Part shown: positions 7,938-8,902 of the stretch, piece by piece
Layout: each line of letters starts with the position of its first letter
How positions within the stretch are numbered: position 1 is the first letter of the stretch
NCBI GenBank assembly: GCA_025354845.1
Contig: JANXMD010000729.1
Location: forward strand, 1 to 8,902
Length of the DNA stretch: 8,902 nt
Direction: 5' to 3'
Source: Verrucomicrobiota bacterium
GTDB lineage: Bacteria; Verrucomicrobiota; Verrucomicrobiia; Limisphaerales; UBA9464
Position numbers and translations under genes: made by a program
The notes under the pieces: generated by a model
What the model was told of the DNA's origin: nothing
The model's database searches: none
What the model saw: the letters and a program-made list of their open reading frames with translations, nothing else

Positions 7938-8789
7938 GCCATCGCCGTTGTCGGTGTTGTGGGTGGCGATCACCATCATGCGTCCGTGGTCATCGAACCA
8001 GGCGCGATGATGCACCTCCGTGGCGTCGGGCCGTTCCCAGGTGCGGTGCTCGGGATCAAATTCACTCTGGATACCCAGGTGAACGTTTGGCACCTGCCCC
8101 TTCGCCGTGATCTCGAACACGCAATGATACAGCGGATGATCCAGGGCGAGTTCCTGCCAGTTGCGCCCAGGCAGCACCTCGCGGAGCACCGATTCGGCAT
8201 TCTCCCACTCCTGCTCACCCCAGAAGTCGTCCAGCATCAGAAAGCCGCCGTTGAGCAGGTAGCTCCGCAACGCGACGATCTCGTCGGGCCGCAGGGACAA
8301 GCTGCCGGGTTCCACCATGTAGATGAACGGAAAGCGCTGTAGATCGGGATCGGTAAGGCGGAGGAAGCGCCCATTGGGATCGACCCGAATCGAGGTCATC
8401 TGCTGGAGGCGGTAGGAGAAATTCAGGTCGCTGTCGGGCGCATCCGTGGACCACGGGGCGCCGCGCGAAAAACCACCGCTTTCCCGGCGCACGCGCACGA
8501 AAGTGAACACGTCCTTCTCAAAGCCGGGGGCATTGGTCCAGATGGGCGTACCGGTGCTGTGCGAGGCGACTTCGCGGGGGGTGCGCTCCGTCTCGCCGAT
8601 GTAGCTCTCACCCCAGCCGCCCCGAAACCGCCGCTGACCAAAAACGAGAAAACTAAACGAGACAAACAGCAGCAGCAGGCCCACGCGCAGACTTGGAGCG
8701 GACCGGCCAATCCGCCCACCCTTTCCGCCAGTCAGGTGGCGAAAGGCCTTCCGAAATCGATCCGGCCGGTGGGGAGTGGGCGCGTTCAT
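7836..8789 (-). CDS. DUF4159 domain protein, complete copy
   Basis: This 317-residue protein has a basic N terminus (Arg/Lys/His-rich, 1-35), then one hydrophobic segment (about 34-50, LRVGLLLLFVSFSFLVF), which is either a signal peptide or an N-terminal anchor. The rest is predicted to lie outside the cytoplasm. The DUF4159 domain covers roughly 90-316. Recognisable parts are FPFIYMVEPGSLSLRPDE (153-170), GGFLMLDDFWG (181-191), the DHPLYHCVFEI stretch (217-227), and the conserved C-terminal HNTDNGDGWEREGESDYYFH segment. DUF4159 has a glutamine-amidotransferase-like fold but no established activity. The ATG at 8789 is the first in frame. It lies 11 bases after the stop of a closely similar gene, and no strong ribosome site precedes it. 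Placement just before moxR suggests it works in the same envelope process. The domain call is firm; the function is unknown. Confidence 0.93.
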   Translation of the reverse strand: MNAPTPHRPDRFRKAFRHLTGGKGGRIGRSAPSLRVGLLLLFVSFSFLVFGQRRFRGGWGESYIGETERTPREVASHSTGTPIWTNAPGFEKDVFTFVRVRRESGGFSRGAPWSTDAPDSDLNFSYRLQQMTSIRVDPNGRFLRLTDPDLQRFPFIYMVEPGSLSLRPDEIVALRSYLLNGGFLMLDDFWGEQEWENAESVLREVLPGRNWQELALDHPLYHCVFEITAKGQVPNVHLGIQSEFDPEHRTWERPDATEVHHRAWFDDHGRMMVIATHNTDNGDGWEREGESDYYFHNFSEKISYPLGINIIFYAMTH

Positions 8790-8800
8790 CGGGAGTGGTG

Positions 8801-8902
8801 CTAGTGCGTCATCACGTAGTAGATGATGTTCACGCCGAGAGGATACGCGATTTTTTCCGAGAAGTTATGGAAGTAGTAGTCGCTCTCGCCCTCGCGTTCC
8901 CA
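8801..8902 (-). CDS. DUF4159 domain protein, upstream paralog (C-terminal end only)
   Basis: The minus-strand frame enters at the right edge and ends at TAG (8803-8801), giving 33 residues. These begin WEREGESDYYFHNFSEKIAY and end in VMTH. They align without gaps to the last 33 residues of the adjacent complete DUF4159 protein: 29 of 33 are identical, and the four changes are conservative (Ser/Ala, Ile/Val, Phe/Tyr, Ala/Val). The fragment is therefore the end of a second DUF4159 gene directly upstream in the same operon. Its N terminus, promoter and full length lie outside the window. It might be a complete paralog or a shorter remnant; the clean reading frame and mostly synonymous differences favour a working gene. 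Confidence 0.9.
   Translation of the reverse strand, partial: WEREGESDYYFHNFSEKIAYPLGVNIIYYVMTH

Overview
The window is a single, tightly packed, minus-strand operon fragment in GC-rich DNA, with essentially no non-coding space. In transcription order (right to left) it holds: the 3' end of a DUF4159-type gene (8801-8902), a second complete DUF4159 gene (7836-8789), a MoxR-family AAA+ ATPase (6745-7794), a DUF58 protein with a von Willebrand A-like (VWA) fold (5786-6736), a large BatA-like membrane protein with a VWA domain (3609-5789), and a very long membrane-anchored coiled-coil protein resembling the DUF4175 family. That last gene starts at 3612 and is still open at base 1. Gaps between successive genes are 11, 41, 8, -4 and -4 bases. 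The last two junctions are ATGA stop/start overlaps.

Organism: the combination of MoxR, DUF58, BatA-like, DUF4175-like and DUF4159 genes, together with high GC and weak Shine-Dalgarno signals at most starts, suggests a Verrucomicrobiota or Planctomycetota (PVC group) bacterium, with Verrucomicrobiota the more likely. This is inference from gene content and protein style. No rRNA or other phylogenetic marker is present.

How the genes may work together: MoxR ATPases usually act as chaperone-like motors with VWA proteins encoded beside them. Here the ATPase and the DUF58 protein should be cytosolic. The BatA-like protein has membrane segments at its N and C termini, with its VWA and central domains between them. 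The DUF4175-like protein adds three predicted N-terminal membrane segments, beta-rich domains and a glutamine-rich coiled coil of several hundred residues. The DUF4159 proteins have one N-terminal membrane segment or signal sequence. A reasonable inference is an envelope-associated complex driven by MoxR. The substrate cannot be read from the sequence.

The gene arrangement is a recurring one rather than a new system. The most notable local points are the tandem DUF4159 paralogs (29 of 33 C-terminal residues identical), the long DUF4175-like reading frame that runs off the left edge, and the double translational coupling of the three downstream genes. No RNA gene, mobile element, CRISPR array or convincing terminator or promoter was seen. 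The operon promoter must lie to the right of base 8902.
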